Source of the DNA: Planctomycetota bacterium
Lineage (GTDB): Bacteria > Planctomycetota > UBA8108 > UBA1146
Direction: 5' to 3'
NCBI GenBank assembly: GCA_002691835.1
Contig: NZJA01000122.1
Span: forward strand, 1 to 14,904
Length of the DNA: 14,904 nt
Position numbers and translations under genes: made by a program. Positions within the stretch are counted from its first letter, which is position 1. The number at the start of each line of letters is the position of its first letter. Under the pieces are notes generated by a model that was not told where the DNA came from, did no database searches, and was given only the letters and a program-made list of their open reading frames with translations. This document shows positions 7,766-14,904 of this stretch, one piece after another.

Positions 7766-8036
7766 AACCTTCTCTCTTGATTTAACACTAGTGTAGAAAT
7801 TGCCGGGACTTATTGCCGGTGTAAATAGTTCTGATTTTGATTTCTGGACGCTGAAGTGCCCTGAATCGGTCTTTATTTACCTATTTTTTAACTTGAACAG
7901 TTCCCGGAGGGGTGAATGTCGTGGTTGAGTTATTCGAATGTAATGTTAATATTATGTGTTCAAGGACCCATCTTTGTAATGTTGTAACTGATTATTTGTT
8001 ACTTCTTGAAGGCGACTTGAACGCATTGGCAAAATA
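7766..8036. promoter_or_regulatory. Divergent intergenic region between the hydrolase and the giant peroxidase genes
   Basis: This AT-richer stretch lies between two divergent genes and must hold promoters for both. Visible elements are a 10-bp perfect palindrome ACACTAGTGT (7785-7794), 19 nt before the hydrolase ATG, and a direct repeat ATTGCCGG at 7799-7806 and 7812-7819 (13 bp offset). A possible sigma70-like promoter for the plus-strand gene has TTGAGT (7925-7930), a 16-nt spacer and TAATAT (7947-7952). An inverted repeat GTAAC/GTTAC lies at about 7984-8002. None has more than a pattern match in support. No coding sequence is seen. Confidence 0.4.
7925..7952 (+). promoter_or_regulatory. 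Possible -35/-10 promoter for the giant peroxidase gene
   Basis: TTGAGT (7925-7930) and TAATAT (7947-7952) are separated by 16 nt. Each hexamer matches 4 of 6 consensus positions. A start near 7960 would give a leader of about 160 nt including the three hairpins at 8037-8106. Such matches are common in AT-rich DNA, so confidence is low. Confidence 0.25.
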
Positions 8037-8106
8037 GGAATTCGGATTGTGTCTCCGGATTCCTGTGATTTCAGCCCCTCATGGGGCCATGGCTTCAGCG
8101 AGCCAT
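8037..8106 (+). promoter_or_regulatory. Structured 5' leader with three tandem hairpins
   Basis: Three consecutive stem-loops lie directly before the ribosome-binding site. The first pairs GGAATTCGG (8037-8045) with CCGGATTCC (8055-8063): nine pairs including one G-U, 9-nt loop. The second pairs GCCCC (8074-8078) with GGGGC (8083-8087) around a TCAT tetraloop. The third pairs ATGGCT (8089-8094) with AGCCAT (8101-8106) around a 6-nt loop, ending 1 nt before GGGAGGAG. The spacing suggests a regulatory or stabilising mRNA leader. It does not match a riboswitch class I know. Confidence 0.45.
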
Positions 8107-8107
8107 T

Positions 8108-8115
8108 GGGAGGAG
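8108..8115 (+). promoter_or_regulatory. Strong Shine-Dalgarno that fixes the start at 8121
   Basis: GGGAGGAG ends 5 nt before the ATG at 8121. This near-perfect site decides against the in-frame GTG at 8049, which has no such site and would translate through the leader hairpins. Confidence 0.85.
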
Positions 8116-8120
8116 ACACC

Positions 8121-11100
8121 ATGTCAGATCTTCGCAAGAAGACTGCAGAAACGACATCTGACCGAAAGAGTTCTGCGTTGCAGTTCTTTCCCGCTCTTTT
8201 GATCGTGTTGCTACTACTTGTAAGCAGTCGTTCTCTTACTGCTCAGTCCAACCCTATTCCACCGGATGCTCCGACGAATCTGTCCTGCATTGTCGAAGTG
8301 GCTCATGTCAATTTGGATTGGGCAAATACAGGTCAGTACGACCAGGTCGTCATCCGCCGAAACGGCGTCATGTTGGTGATCTTGGAGGGTTCAGCGACCA
8401 GTTACCTGGACATGGATGTCCCCGCTAACTTCCAGCTCTACACGGTCCATGGATTAACCACGGGTTCCAGTGGGCAGGCAGAAGGCCCAGGTGCAGAATG
8501 CACCGTCTTCCTGGTTCCACCTCCTCTTGAGCCTGAACTGGAAGTTCCAGCTGCGCTGAACTTTCTTCCAGTCCCACTACCTGACAATCTTTTCGATTTC
8601 ATCGCTGATCCGGATATGGCGATCGCTCTCGGTAAAGCATTTTTCTGGGATATGCAGGCGGGTTCTGATGATGAAATTGCCTGTGCAACCTGCCACTATC
8701 ATGCAGGTTCAGACAATCGCAGGTCTCATCAGCTTTACAATGGCCACAATGAACTCTTTGATATTGCGGATGCTAACCATGCACTTACCGCAGAAGATTT
8801 CCCATTCCATCAGCTAACGAATCCTAACGACAATGCTTCTCCTGTCATTCGAAGTGTCGATGACGTTGCCGGGTCTTCGGGAATTCTTCATACCAACTTC
8901 AATGGACTTTTAGATGATGGAACAGGTGTTCTCACCGAAGATCTGACCACTCTGATCAACAATGACAGCATCAAGACCAATGCCGATGGCACTCAGGTCC
9001 AAATGCGGAACACCACCAACCGAAATGCTCCGACCGTCATTAACTCGATCTACTTCCTCGAGACTTTTTGGGATGGAAGAGCGTCATTTTGGTTCAATGG
9101 CCGTGATAACTGGGGACCCCGCAATCCGGATGCCTTCGTTTACAAGGTACAGCCAGGTGGCGCAGTGACTCAGGAAAGTATTCTTCTTGATAAAGCATCG
9201 CTGGCCTCTCAGGCCGCAGCTCCAGTCATCAGTGGAGATGAAATGTCTGCCCATGGCAGAGATCTTCTCAGAGTCGGGCAGAAGCTGCTGAGTCGCCAGC
9301 CGTTGGCAACACAGGAAGTTCATCCCAATGACGGTGTTCTTGGTCCTATGCGAGACGGTACCGACGGCAAGGGTCTCGATACCACTTATCAGGAAATGAT
9401 TCAGGCTGCTTTCGTCATGTCTTGGTGGAACAGTGATCAGCTTTTTGGAGCTGATCTGCAGCCTTTGACAGATCCACTGACAGGAGAAGTCCTGACAGGT
9501 GCTCCGAGCGATTTACAGCAGTTCACCATGATGGAAGCGAATTTCTCCCTCTTTTGGGGGTTGGCCATCATGATGTACGAATCCACTCTGATTTCGGACG
9601 ATTCACCTTACGACCAGTGGTGGAGAGCCAATCGTAATCCAGCTGATCCGACCGGTGATATCAATGCTCTGACCGCTCAGGAGCATGAGGGTATGTCCGT
9701 TCTTGCAAATGCCACCTGCATGTTCTGTCACACCACCTCTCTGTGGTCGAGTGCCGGAACGAGCAAGATTCTGACTGTCCTTGAGCCAGAGGCTTCCGAA
9801 ATCGAAGCCCTGCTAGAGCGCATGCCCATGCGGGATATGCAGCTCTCTGTCTATGACGGTGGTTTTTACAACCTTGGAGTGACACCGACGATTGAAGATA
9901 TCGGGCGTGGTGGGATTGATCCCTTCGGGCACAGTTTTTCCATCGTCAAGACTTTCCAGGAGAAAGCCAATGTCGGTGTTCAGGATCAGGATGGGGATGG
10001 AATCCCCAACCAGGCTGACCCTGACTTTGTTTTCCATGACTTCCAGCCGTTTGCCGATCACGTGGTGGTTGTGACTCCACCGCCGGCTCCATGGGAAGAC
10101 ACCAACATGGATGGCATGTTCAAGACTCCAACTCTTCGTAACGTTGAGTTGACCGGGCCTTACTTCCACAATGGAGGAGCCTCGACCCTTGAACAGGTTG
10201 TGAACTTCTACGCACGGGGAGGTAACTTCCCAGAAATTAATCTGGATACCCTCGCTCCTGAAATGATCCCGACGCCATTCCTTTCAATGAATGAGCAACG
10301 CAAGCAGGCAATGGTAGCCTTCCTTGAGAGCTTGACCGACGATCGCGTTCGTTGGGAACAGGCACCCTTTGACCACCCTGAAATTCGTATTCCTGAAGGT
10401 TCACCCTTCAGCCCGATCAATGGCGATGTTGTTCATGGAAATGACAATATTGCTCTCGATCGTTTCAAGACGATTCCTGCAGTTGGAGCAGAAGGACGTC
10501 AGCTTGAAACCGATAGCCAGGGTCGCCAACTTGACCCGTTGACCAAGTTCCTCCAGCCTACTCGCCTCAAAGATCTCTCCTGCATTTCGGAAACTGATTC
10601 TGTCAGTCTTTCATGGACTCAACAGGAGTTCCCCTTCGATGTTGCAACGAGTATCAAGGTGTTGCGGAATAACCAGGAGATTGGCCTATTGGCAAGAGAC
10701 GCCAGTTCCTTTGTCGATCTGAACGTTCCTCCTGGAGAGCACGTCTACACAGTTCGCGGTGAAGATGCGCATGAGGGACTCAATTCTGTGTGTTCGACGA
10801 TCTTCCCTCCTCCTGCACCGCTGAACCTGTCTGTGAACGTAAATAGTAATCAGGTCAGTCTTCAGTGGACAAATCCATGGCCATACCACTCCTTCGATAT
10901 CTACCGAAATGGAGTGAAGGTCGCAGATGCCCTTTCGGGTGTCTCTGAGGTGTTCGTGGATGCTGCAGTACCTGCAGGGATTCATCAGTACGAAATCGTT
11001 GGACGAATCTTGTCTCTGCATACTGGAATACTGATTTTCAGCGAGCCTTCAGTGATAAGCGCAGAGCGTTCTCCGCTCGCACCAGAAATTCTGGGGTGCA

Positions 11101-12845
11101 CTCAGCCTCTTCAGGGGCAGAATCAGGTGACTTGGATCAATACGGAGGCCTTCGACTCCCTGACCCTCTCCAGAAATGGTGAAGTGGTTGCCGAGTTGGA
11201 TGGTTCCGCGACTTCTTACACCGATCTTGATTCCCTTCCAGGCGATTCTCACTACACGCTTCATGCCACTGTTGAGGGATTGGTCTCTTCGGAGGCGAAC
11301 TGCCTTGTTCAGAGAGCTCCGCTTCCGGTCAGTTCATTGAACTGTAACAACAACGGTGGTATTGGAATCCTGAGTTGGGTCAATACTGAAGTATGGCAAC
11401 AGGCAGAGATTCACAGAGACGGTCTGCTGATTGCCATTCTCACCGAAAATGAGAACACCTATCAGGACGACTTCCTTGGTAACGCAGGATCAGGTCTTCA
11501 TCAGTATCAGGTCCGCACCTTCTTTGATGGTTTGTCTGAGGGTGAATCTTCTTGCAGTCTCCTCGTTGAGCCGACTCCAGTAGTCATGTTCCAATGTGAA
11601 CCGATTTCCGGTGGAGTTCTTCTCTCTTGGACAAATACTGATATCTACAATTCGATTCAGATCATGCGCGGTACTGAACTGATCATGACACTTGGTGGGG
11701 GATCAAACTCCTTCTTCGATGATCAGGCAACCGGTGGTGTGATCGACTACTCCATCACTGCGATTCGCGAGTCGGTACCCGCAGATACGGTCATCTGTAC
11801 TGCGATCATCCCTGCCGAAACTGTGACAGACCTTACCTGCTCTTCGGAGACGGGTGGAACCCAGCTACAGTGGACTAACGGTAGCTCTTACGACCAGATT
11901 GAGATTCTCCGTAATGGCTCTTCCGTTGCGACTCTTGCTGGTTCAGAAGTCAGTTACCTGGATACCTCAGCTGCTGGAGGAACTTCTCTCTACCAGCTCC
12001 AGCCTCAATTTGCTGGAGTTGCTTCGGACGCTTCCAATATCTGCTCTGCTTCCCGCACTCCGATGGCGATTACAGGCCTGCAGGCCATCGTCGTTGAGAA
12101 TTGCCAGGGAGACGTTCAGCTATCTTGGCAAAACACAGAAGTCTACGAGTCGATTCGTGTTGAGCGAAATGGCATTCCTCTGATTACTCTTCCAGGTCAG
12201 TTGACTTCGGTAGCAATTGAGGTTGCCGGACAGGCAGTTCACCAAATTTCACTGATTCCTTCGATTGATTTTGTCGACGGGTTCGCAACGAGCGCGACGG
12301 TGGACACTTCGGTTGCCCCTGTCGTTGTTCCAACCAACTTCGATGGTTCTGTTGATCCGGATACTTGCCAAGCGAGTTTGACCTGGACCAATCAGGGAAC
12401 TTACTCCGGTCTGAGAATTGTTTCCAATGGTGAGACTCTTGCAGAGTTGTCCGGGGCCGCGACGTCAGCCGTGGTTTCGCTTCCAACTTCGGGAGTCCAT
12501 AACCTCGGACTTGTGGCTCTTGGTGAATGTGGTGAGGCCAGTATGGCGCCCACATTGTTGGAGCTGGATTGCTCTCAGCGATTCCTCCGCGGTGATCACA
12601 ACGGTGATAGCACAGTGGATATCTCTGACGCCATGTCGCTTCTGAGTGCACTTTTTGCCAATGGAGTCACTAACTGTGAAGACGCAGCGGACTCCAATGA
12701 CGACGGCAATGTCGATGTCTCCGACGCAGTCAGGACTCTTCAGTATCTCTTTGGAGGTGCTTCGATTCCGGCTCCGACAGGAAACTGTGGATCAGACCAG
12801 ACTGTGGACGGCCTTGGCTGCCAGCAAGGGTCTGATTGCCCTTAA
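8121..12845 (+). CDS. Giant di-haem peroxidase (MauG/CcpA type) with FnIII-like repeats and dockerin-like C-terminus
   Basis: 1574 residues from the ATG at 8121. The signal peptide has a hydrophobic core at about 21-35 and ends near SLTA/QSNPIPP (41/42). An FnIII-like repeat (about 46-133) comes first. Residues about 134-755 are a long di-haem peroxidase domain: first haem CATCH (188-192), the FWDGR motif typical of the family, second haem CMFCH (533-537), and C-terminal GMFKTPTLRNVELTGPYFHNG (665-685). The haem motifs are 345 residues apart, against 181 in the smaller peroxidase in this window, so this is the large form with insertions. One insertion is DQDGDGIPNQADPDF (622-636), a thrombospondin-3-like Ca loop. 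Eight FnIII-like repeats follow (816 to about 1485), then a dockerin-like pair (1488-1574; loops DHNGDSTVDISD and DSNDDGNVDVSD) ending in a Cys-rich tail. It is probably a surface-exposed or secreted redox enzyme on an adhesive scaffold; the substrate is unknown. Confidence 0.95.
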   Translation: MSDLRKKTAETTSDRKSSALQFFPALLIVLLLLVSSRSLTAQSNPIPPDAPTNLSCIVEVAHVNLDWANTGQYDQVVIRRNGVMLVILEGSATSYLDMDVPANFQLYTVHGLTTGSSGQAEGPGAECTVFLVPPPLEPELEVPAALNFLPVPLPDNLFDFIADPDMAIALGKAFFWDMQAGSDDEIACATCHYHAGSDNRRSHQLYNGHNELFDIADANHALTAEDFPFHQLTNPNDNASPVIRSVDDVAGSSGILHTNFNGLLDDGTGVLTEDLTTLINNDSIKTNADGTQVQMRNTTNRNAPTVINSIYFLETFWDGRASFWFNGRDNWGPRNPDAFVYKVQPGGAVTQESILLDKASLASQAAAPVISGDEMSAHGRDLLRVGQKLLSRQPLATQEVHPNDGVLGPMRDGTDGKGLDTTYQEMIQAAFVMSWWNSDQLFGADLQPLTDPLTGEVLTGAPSDLQQFTMMEANFSLFWGLAIMMYESTLISDDSPYDQWWRANRNPADPTGDINALTAQEHEGMSVLANATCMFCHTTSLWSSAGTSKILTVLEPEASEIEALLERMPMRDMQLSVYDGGFYNLGVTPTIEDIGRGGIDPFGHSFSIVKTFQEKANVGVQDQDGDGIPNQADPDFVFHDFQPFADHVVVVTPPPAPWEDTNMDGMFKTPTLRNVELTGPYFHNGGASTLEQVVNFYARGGNFPEINLDTLAPEMIPTPFLSMNEQRKQAMVAFLESLTDDRVRWEQAPFDHPEIRIPEGSPFSPINGDVVHGNDNIALDRFKTIPAVGAEGRQLETDSQGRQLDPLTKFLQPTRLKDLSCISETDSVSLSWTQQEFPFDVATSIKVLRNNQEIGLLARDASSFVDLNVPPGEHVYTVRGEDAHEGLNSVCSTIFPPPAPLNLSVNVNSNQVSLQWTNPWPYHSFDIYRNGVKVADALSGVSEVFVDAAVPAGIHQYEIVGRILSLHTGILIFSEPSVISAERSPLAPEILGCTQPLQGQNQVTWINTEAFDSLTLSRNGEVVAELDGSATSYTDLDSLPGDSHYTLHATVEGLVSSEANCLVQRAPLPVSSLNCNNNGGIGILSWVNTEVWQQAEIHRDGLLIAILTENENTYQDDFLGNAGSGLHQYQVRTFFDGLSEGESSCSLLVEPTPVVMFQCEPISGGVLLSWTNTDIYNSIQIMRGTELIMTLGGGSNSFFDDQATGGVIDYSITAIRESVPADTVICTAIIPAETVTDLTCSSETGGTQLQWTNGSSYDQIEILRNGSSVATLAGSEVSYLDTSAAGGTSLYQLQPQFAGVASDASNICSASRTPMAITGLQAIVVENCQGDVQLSWQNTEVYESIRVERNGIPLITLPGQLTSVAIEVAGQAVHQISLIPSIDFVDGFATSATVDTSVAPVVVPTNFDGSVDPDTCQASLTWTNQGTYSGLRIVSNGETLAELSGAATSAVVSLPTSGVHNLGLVALGECGEASMAPTLLELDCSQRFLRGDHNGDSTVDISDAMSLLSALFANGVTNCEDAADSNDDGNVDVSDAVRTLQYLFGGASIPAPTGNCGSDQTVDGLGCQQGSDCP
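10566..12578 (+). repeat. Eight tandem FnIII-like protein repeats
   Basis: Repeats of about 80-88 residues begin near residues 816, 898, 986, 1068, 1153, 1233, 1315 and 1401 of the giant peroxidase; a ninth copy lies before the peroxidase domain at about 46-133. The shared pattern is L.C near the start, then V.LSWTN..YD.I.I.RNG, then a L.G..TSY.D turn, then H.Y.V, with a second Cys near the end of most copies, which could close each domain with a disulfide. Copies differ at many positions and are not DNA-level repeats, so they are old duplications and not an assembly artefact. Confidence 0.85.
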
Positions 12846-12858
12846 TCAGTGTAGTTAG

Positions 12859-12895
12859 AGAATCAAGCTCCCCTGTAAAGGGGGAGCTTGATTCT
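12859..12895 (+). terminator. Strong hairpin terminator after the giant peroxidase gene
   Basis: AGAATCAAGCTCCCC (12859-12873) pairs perfectly over 15 bp with GGGGAGCTTGATTCT (12881-12895) around a 7-nt loop, 13 nt after the stop codon. No T-run follows (GCTTAGTC), so it may act as a bidirectional barrier or 3'-end stabiliser and not as a classic intrinsic terminator. Confidence 0.8.
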
Positions 12896-13010
12896 GCTTA
12901 GTCATGTTAGTTCGGATTGACAAGGTTGCTTATTGACTAAAAGTCGTGAGTGTCCCAATGTCCCGATTTTCATAGCGAACGATGCTTGAACGATGTCAGT
13001 AAAGGAATAA
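12896..13010. promoter_or_regulatory. Probable promoter region of the last gene
   Basis: This stretch lies after the terminator hairpin and before the folded leader, so it should carry the promoter of the gene at 13167. A consensus -35 TTGACA occurs at 12917-12922, but no good -10 box stands at 16-18 nt. TTGAAC (12986-12991) with TAACAT (13008-13013, 16-nt spacer) is another candidate, but it would start transcription inside the first strand of the predicted leader fold. I cannot choose between them. Confidence 0.3.
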
Positions 13011-13085
13011 CATAAGGCAGGGCTTGTAAACCCAGAGTCATGGGTATAGCCATTTTTGGCCCTTAAAAGGGGTGCCAGCCTTATG
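13011..13085 (+). ncRNA. Predicted three-way-junction RNA element in the leader of the last gene
   Basis: An 8-bp perfect closing stem pairs CATAAGGC (13011-13018) with GCCTTATG (13078-13085). Inside are two side arms. The first pairs GGCT (13021-13024) with AGCC (13048-13051) and, above an internal loop, ACCC (13030-13033) with GGGT (13042-13045). The second pairs GGC (13058-13060) with GCC (13074-13076) and CCTT (13061-13064) with AAGG (13067-13070), with a GGT bulge. The element ends 81 nt before the ATG at 13167. I compared it by eye with purine, TPP, c-di-GMP-I and hammerhead consensuses and found no match. It could be a cis-regulatory leader; existence of the RNA fold is inference. Confidence 0.45.
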
Positions 13086-13096
13086 AAACTTACTTC

Positions 13097-13117
13097 GGGT
13101 GAATGATCACCTAGGTG
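13097..13117 (+). promoter_or_regulatory. Hairpin overlapping a 10-bp palindrome
   Basis: GGGTGA (13097-13102) can pair with TCACCT (13107-13112; five Watson-Crick pairs and a terminal G-U) around an ATGA loop. Its 3' arm overlaps the perfect palindrome CACCTAGGTG (13108-13117), so the two uses of these bases exclude each other. It may be an operator or a fourth leader hairpin. Confidence 0.3.
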
Positions 13118-13155
13118 GTGTGTAATGATTTTAAAAAATGCACAAAATGTTAACA

Positions 13156-13161
13156 AAGAGG
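13156..13161 (+). promoter_or_regulatory. Shine-Dalgarno of the last gene
   Basis: AAGAGG stands 5 nt before the ATG at 13167. It selects that start over an in-frame ATG at 13125, which has no good site upstream and would put 14 extra polar residues before the signal peptide. Confidence 0.7.
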
Positions 13162-13166
13162 ATGTT

Positions 13167-14904
13167 ATGGATAGGAGTTATGCCTTGAACGCTCCATACA
13201 AACTCGTGAAAATTACCCTTCTGATGTTGCTAGCCTTTAGCTTTTCTCTGAGTGTTGAAGCTCAGTTGGGAGTCGGGGACGCAACGATGGGAGTTACCGG
13301 AGCTGCAGTCAGTGGAGAGATTGAGTTCATGTCAGTGGATGACATGAACGACACCTTCTCCAGCGGCATTATGGTCGTCGCCGGACAGGCATGGATTATC
13401 CCGAAGAATCTTCTGATCGGATTACCTGCCAACTACCTGACGATTCAGCAGCTTTTCAGTGAAGCCCCCCCGCAGGCACTCGCCATGGGGGAGTCTGGCC
13501 TCGTAAGAGGTGACAGCTCTCTGCGTGGGCGAGGAGGCGCCACCGCTCATATTCTGGGAAACCAGATGCCGGATGGTCGTAATATCGCCGGAGATGTCTT
13601 CATTCAGAAAGACGTTGATACTGTTCAGGGTAAGGTCTCCTACATCGATTATGATCACGGCTACTTCCGTATCAACGGTACTGAAGGAGTGGATCATGGC
13701 GGTGTCATGATTCGGATCAACGACCCAGAAGCTGGGCAAACGATCCAAAGTGGACCTGGTTGCAGTGGCGGACCTAACTGTAGTCCCGACCCTCGTTTTA
13801 TGAACGATCCGGAGAACTACACCGCCAACTACATCACCGGGTATCCGATGTGTATCCCCAGTACTGTGACCGGGGGTAACAGGACCACAGGTGCAGATGC
13901 TAACGGTAATGGTGATCCATTCTGTCCAGAGTGGAACCGTGAAGGTTCCCAGCAGTCAGGTGGAACAGTTGCTGAAGATTCACGTTACTTCGCTCCTCTT
14001 CTAGTCGGCGACAACATTACGGCTGAAGGTAACAAGGAGATTATCGACGGAACTCGTTTCTTCTCCTGCCATTCCATGACGATCAACAAAGCGATTTTGA
14101 CTCGGGATGCTCCCGATCAGCCGTCTTACATTCTTGCCGACGAGGCAGAGTGGGATGCTCCGGGATTCGCCAATGAAAGAGCGAAGGCACTCTTTATTGG
14201 TTTCTCGACATTGGTCGACTCTCAGGTCAATATCTTTGGCCTCTATGTGGACCCTGCTACTGGTGAGCAACATGAGAGAATCGTCGCCAGTTCTGTCAAC
14301 AACCCCCTCAATATCAATCACGGTATCGGCCCTGGGGGCGGCAGCATTTTCAAAACCGTCTATGACGTTGATTTCCTGAAGGGTGCCCCGGTTGGACCGA
14401 GACGGTCTCCTTGCACCCAGTTGAGAATTTCCGGTTGGGACGTTTGCCCGAACTTGGGAACCATGGATGAAGAGTTTGCCATCCTTTCCCCGATTGCTCA
14501 GGAAGCGATCTTTGTCTCGACCCATGAAGCTGAACTGCTTCCTGGTGTTCACGCGATCAACCTTCAGGGAGAGCCTGCCAACAGCGACCGTTACCTGACG
14601 GGCGTTGGATTCGGTCACCCCGAATTCGGTGAGATTGACATGAACAGAACCTGGTGGCCCATGGTTTTTGCCGGTGCCCCTTGGAACCTTGATCGCCGCC
14701 TGCATCCTGCTGGCTGTGCAGACATTAATGGCGACGAGGTCGTCGACTGCGAAGACATGAATAGTCATCCGATGGGAACGCTTCGCCTCGATCCTTTCCC
14801 ATTCTCCGGACTGAATCCCATCAATGGAGTTCAGGGTGGATTGAACATCGATCTTGTTGAGCCACCTCTTGAAGATCCGGCTCAGGGTGAAGTTTGCGGT
14901 AATG
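13167..14904 (+). CDS. Secreted protein of unknown family, 3' end outside the window
   Basis: 579 codons are visible and the frame is still open at the window end. MDRSYALNAPYKLVKITLLM plus a hydrophobic run (about 15-29) is a signal peptide, probably cut at VEA/QLGVG. I do not recognise a named domain. Residues about 54-90 are beta-rich with a hydrophobic core (GIMVVAGQAWIIPKNLLIGL). Later landmarks are VSYIDYDHGYFRING (about 155-169), a CSGGPNC cluster (about 199), GYPMCIPSTV (about 225) and FCPEWNRE (about 252). The pattern RINDP...GYPMCIP...DPFCP reminds me of uncharacterised exported proteins of fungi and bacteria, but this is unverified memory. FFSCHSM (about 298) holds a single Cys-His and is not a CxxCH haem site. 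A Ca-loop-like segment DINGDEVVDCED starts at residue 519. The leader at 13011-13085 may regulate it. The long minus-strand frame opposite is a shadow. Confidence 0.9.
   Translation, partial: MDRSYALNAPYKLVKITLLMLLAFSFSLSVEAQLGVGDATMGVTGAAVSGEIEFMSVDDMNDTFSSGIMVVAGQAWIIPKNLLIGLPANYLTIQQLFSEAPPQALAMGESGLVRGDSSLRGRGGATAHILGNQMPDGRNIAGDVFIQKDVDTVQGKVSYIDYDHGYFRINGTEGVDHGGVMIRINDPEAGQTIQSGPGCSGGPNCSPDPRFMNDPENYTANYITGYPMCIPSTVTGGNRTTGADANGNGDPFCPEWNREGSQQSGGTVAEDSRYFAPLLVGDNITAEGNKEIIDGTRFFSCHSMTINKAILTRDAPDQPSYILADEAEWDAPGFANERAKALFIGFSTLVDSQVNIFGLYVDPATGEQHERIVASSVNNPLNINHGIGPGGGSIFKTVYDVDFLKGAPVGPRRSPCTQLRISGWDVCPNLGTMDEEFAILSPIAQEAIFVSTHEAELLPGVHAINLQGEPANSDRYLTGVGFGHPEFGEIDMNRTWWPMVFAGAPWNLDRRLHPAGCADINGDEVVDCEDMNSHPMGTLRLDPFPFSGLNPINGVQGGLNIDLVEPPLEDPAQGEVCGN

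Noticed and set aside
8049..8120. In-frame GTG extending the giant peroxidase by 24 residues
   Set aside because: The ATG at 8121 has an excellent ribosome site and gives a normal signal peptide. The extension would be polar residues translated through hairpins.
10566..12578. Repeat array as an assembly artefact or DNA-level tandem repeat
   Set aside because: The copies are similar in protein pattern only. Lengths and codons differ, as expected from old domain duplication.
13125..13127. Upstream in-frame ATG for the last gene
   Set aside because: There is no good ribosome site, and it would add a polar stretch before an already complete signal peptide.
12902..13156. 84-residue minus-strand open frame in the intergenic region
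   Set aside because: It has no recognisable domain or good start context, and it overlaps the terminator flank and the predicted RNA fold.
14058..14072. CH in FFSCHSM as a possible haem site of the last protein
   Set aside because: A c-type haem needs CxxCH; only one Cys is present before the His.
14001..14768. 255-residue minus-strand open frame
   Set aside because: It lies fully opposite the last gene, which has a signal peptide, ribosome site and natural composition. The minus frame has none of these.
1..14904. CRISPR array, insertion sequence, tRNA or rRNA
   Set aside because: No spaced identical repeats, transposase-like frame with terminal repeats, cloverleaf or rRNA-like stretch was seen.

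Overview
The window looks like a chromosomal segment from a marine-type member of the Planctomycetota. Three things suggest this. Three different exported proteins carry a dockerin-like double Ca-loop module of the 'RGD.NGD...DLSD' type, ending in a Cys-rich tail. One of them also has a 'CNGNG..DA-D...NGDGIPDEC' spacer of the kind common in that phylum. All genes encode secreted or envelope proteins. This is judged from sequence style only; there is no rRNA or other phylogenetic marker in the window.

Layout. Positions 2-2759 (+) hold a tight three-gene operon with intergenic gaps of 0 and 1 nt: the 3' part of an NHL-type beta-propeller protein, a small YtkA/FixH-like lipoprotein, and a di-haem cytochrome c peroxidase/MauG-family enzyme. 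A 213-nt gap follows with one imperfect hairpin. Positions 2973-5459 (+) encode a choice-of-anchor-B (LVIVD-repeat) exported protein with a C-terminal beta-sandwich and two kinds of Ca-binding module. Its stop codon lies 2 nt from the stop of a convergent gene (5462-7765, -), a secreted alpha/beta hydrolase with an N-terminal dockerin-like module. A 355-nt divergent intergenic region carries palindromes, a possible promoter and a structured leader of three hairpins. It separates the hydrolase from a 1574-residue protein (8121-12845, +), in which a large di-haem peroxidase domain lies between fibronectin-III-like repeats (one before, eight after) and ends in a dockerin-like module. A 15-bp perfect hairpin terminates that gene. 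A second leader with a predicted three-way junction precedes the last gene (13167 to the window end, +), a secreted protein of a family I cannot name, which continues past the window.

How the parts may work together. Two di-haem MauG-type enzymes are present: one in an operon with a lipoprotein of the YtkA type, one built into a giant adhesive scaffold. With the propeller, LVIVD and hydrolase proteins they suggest a cell-surface or periplasmic set for redox chemistry and binding or degradation of polymers. The shared dockerin-like tags hint at a common attachment or sorting route, but no cohesin partner is visible here. No mobile element, CRISPR array, tRNA or rRNA was seen.
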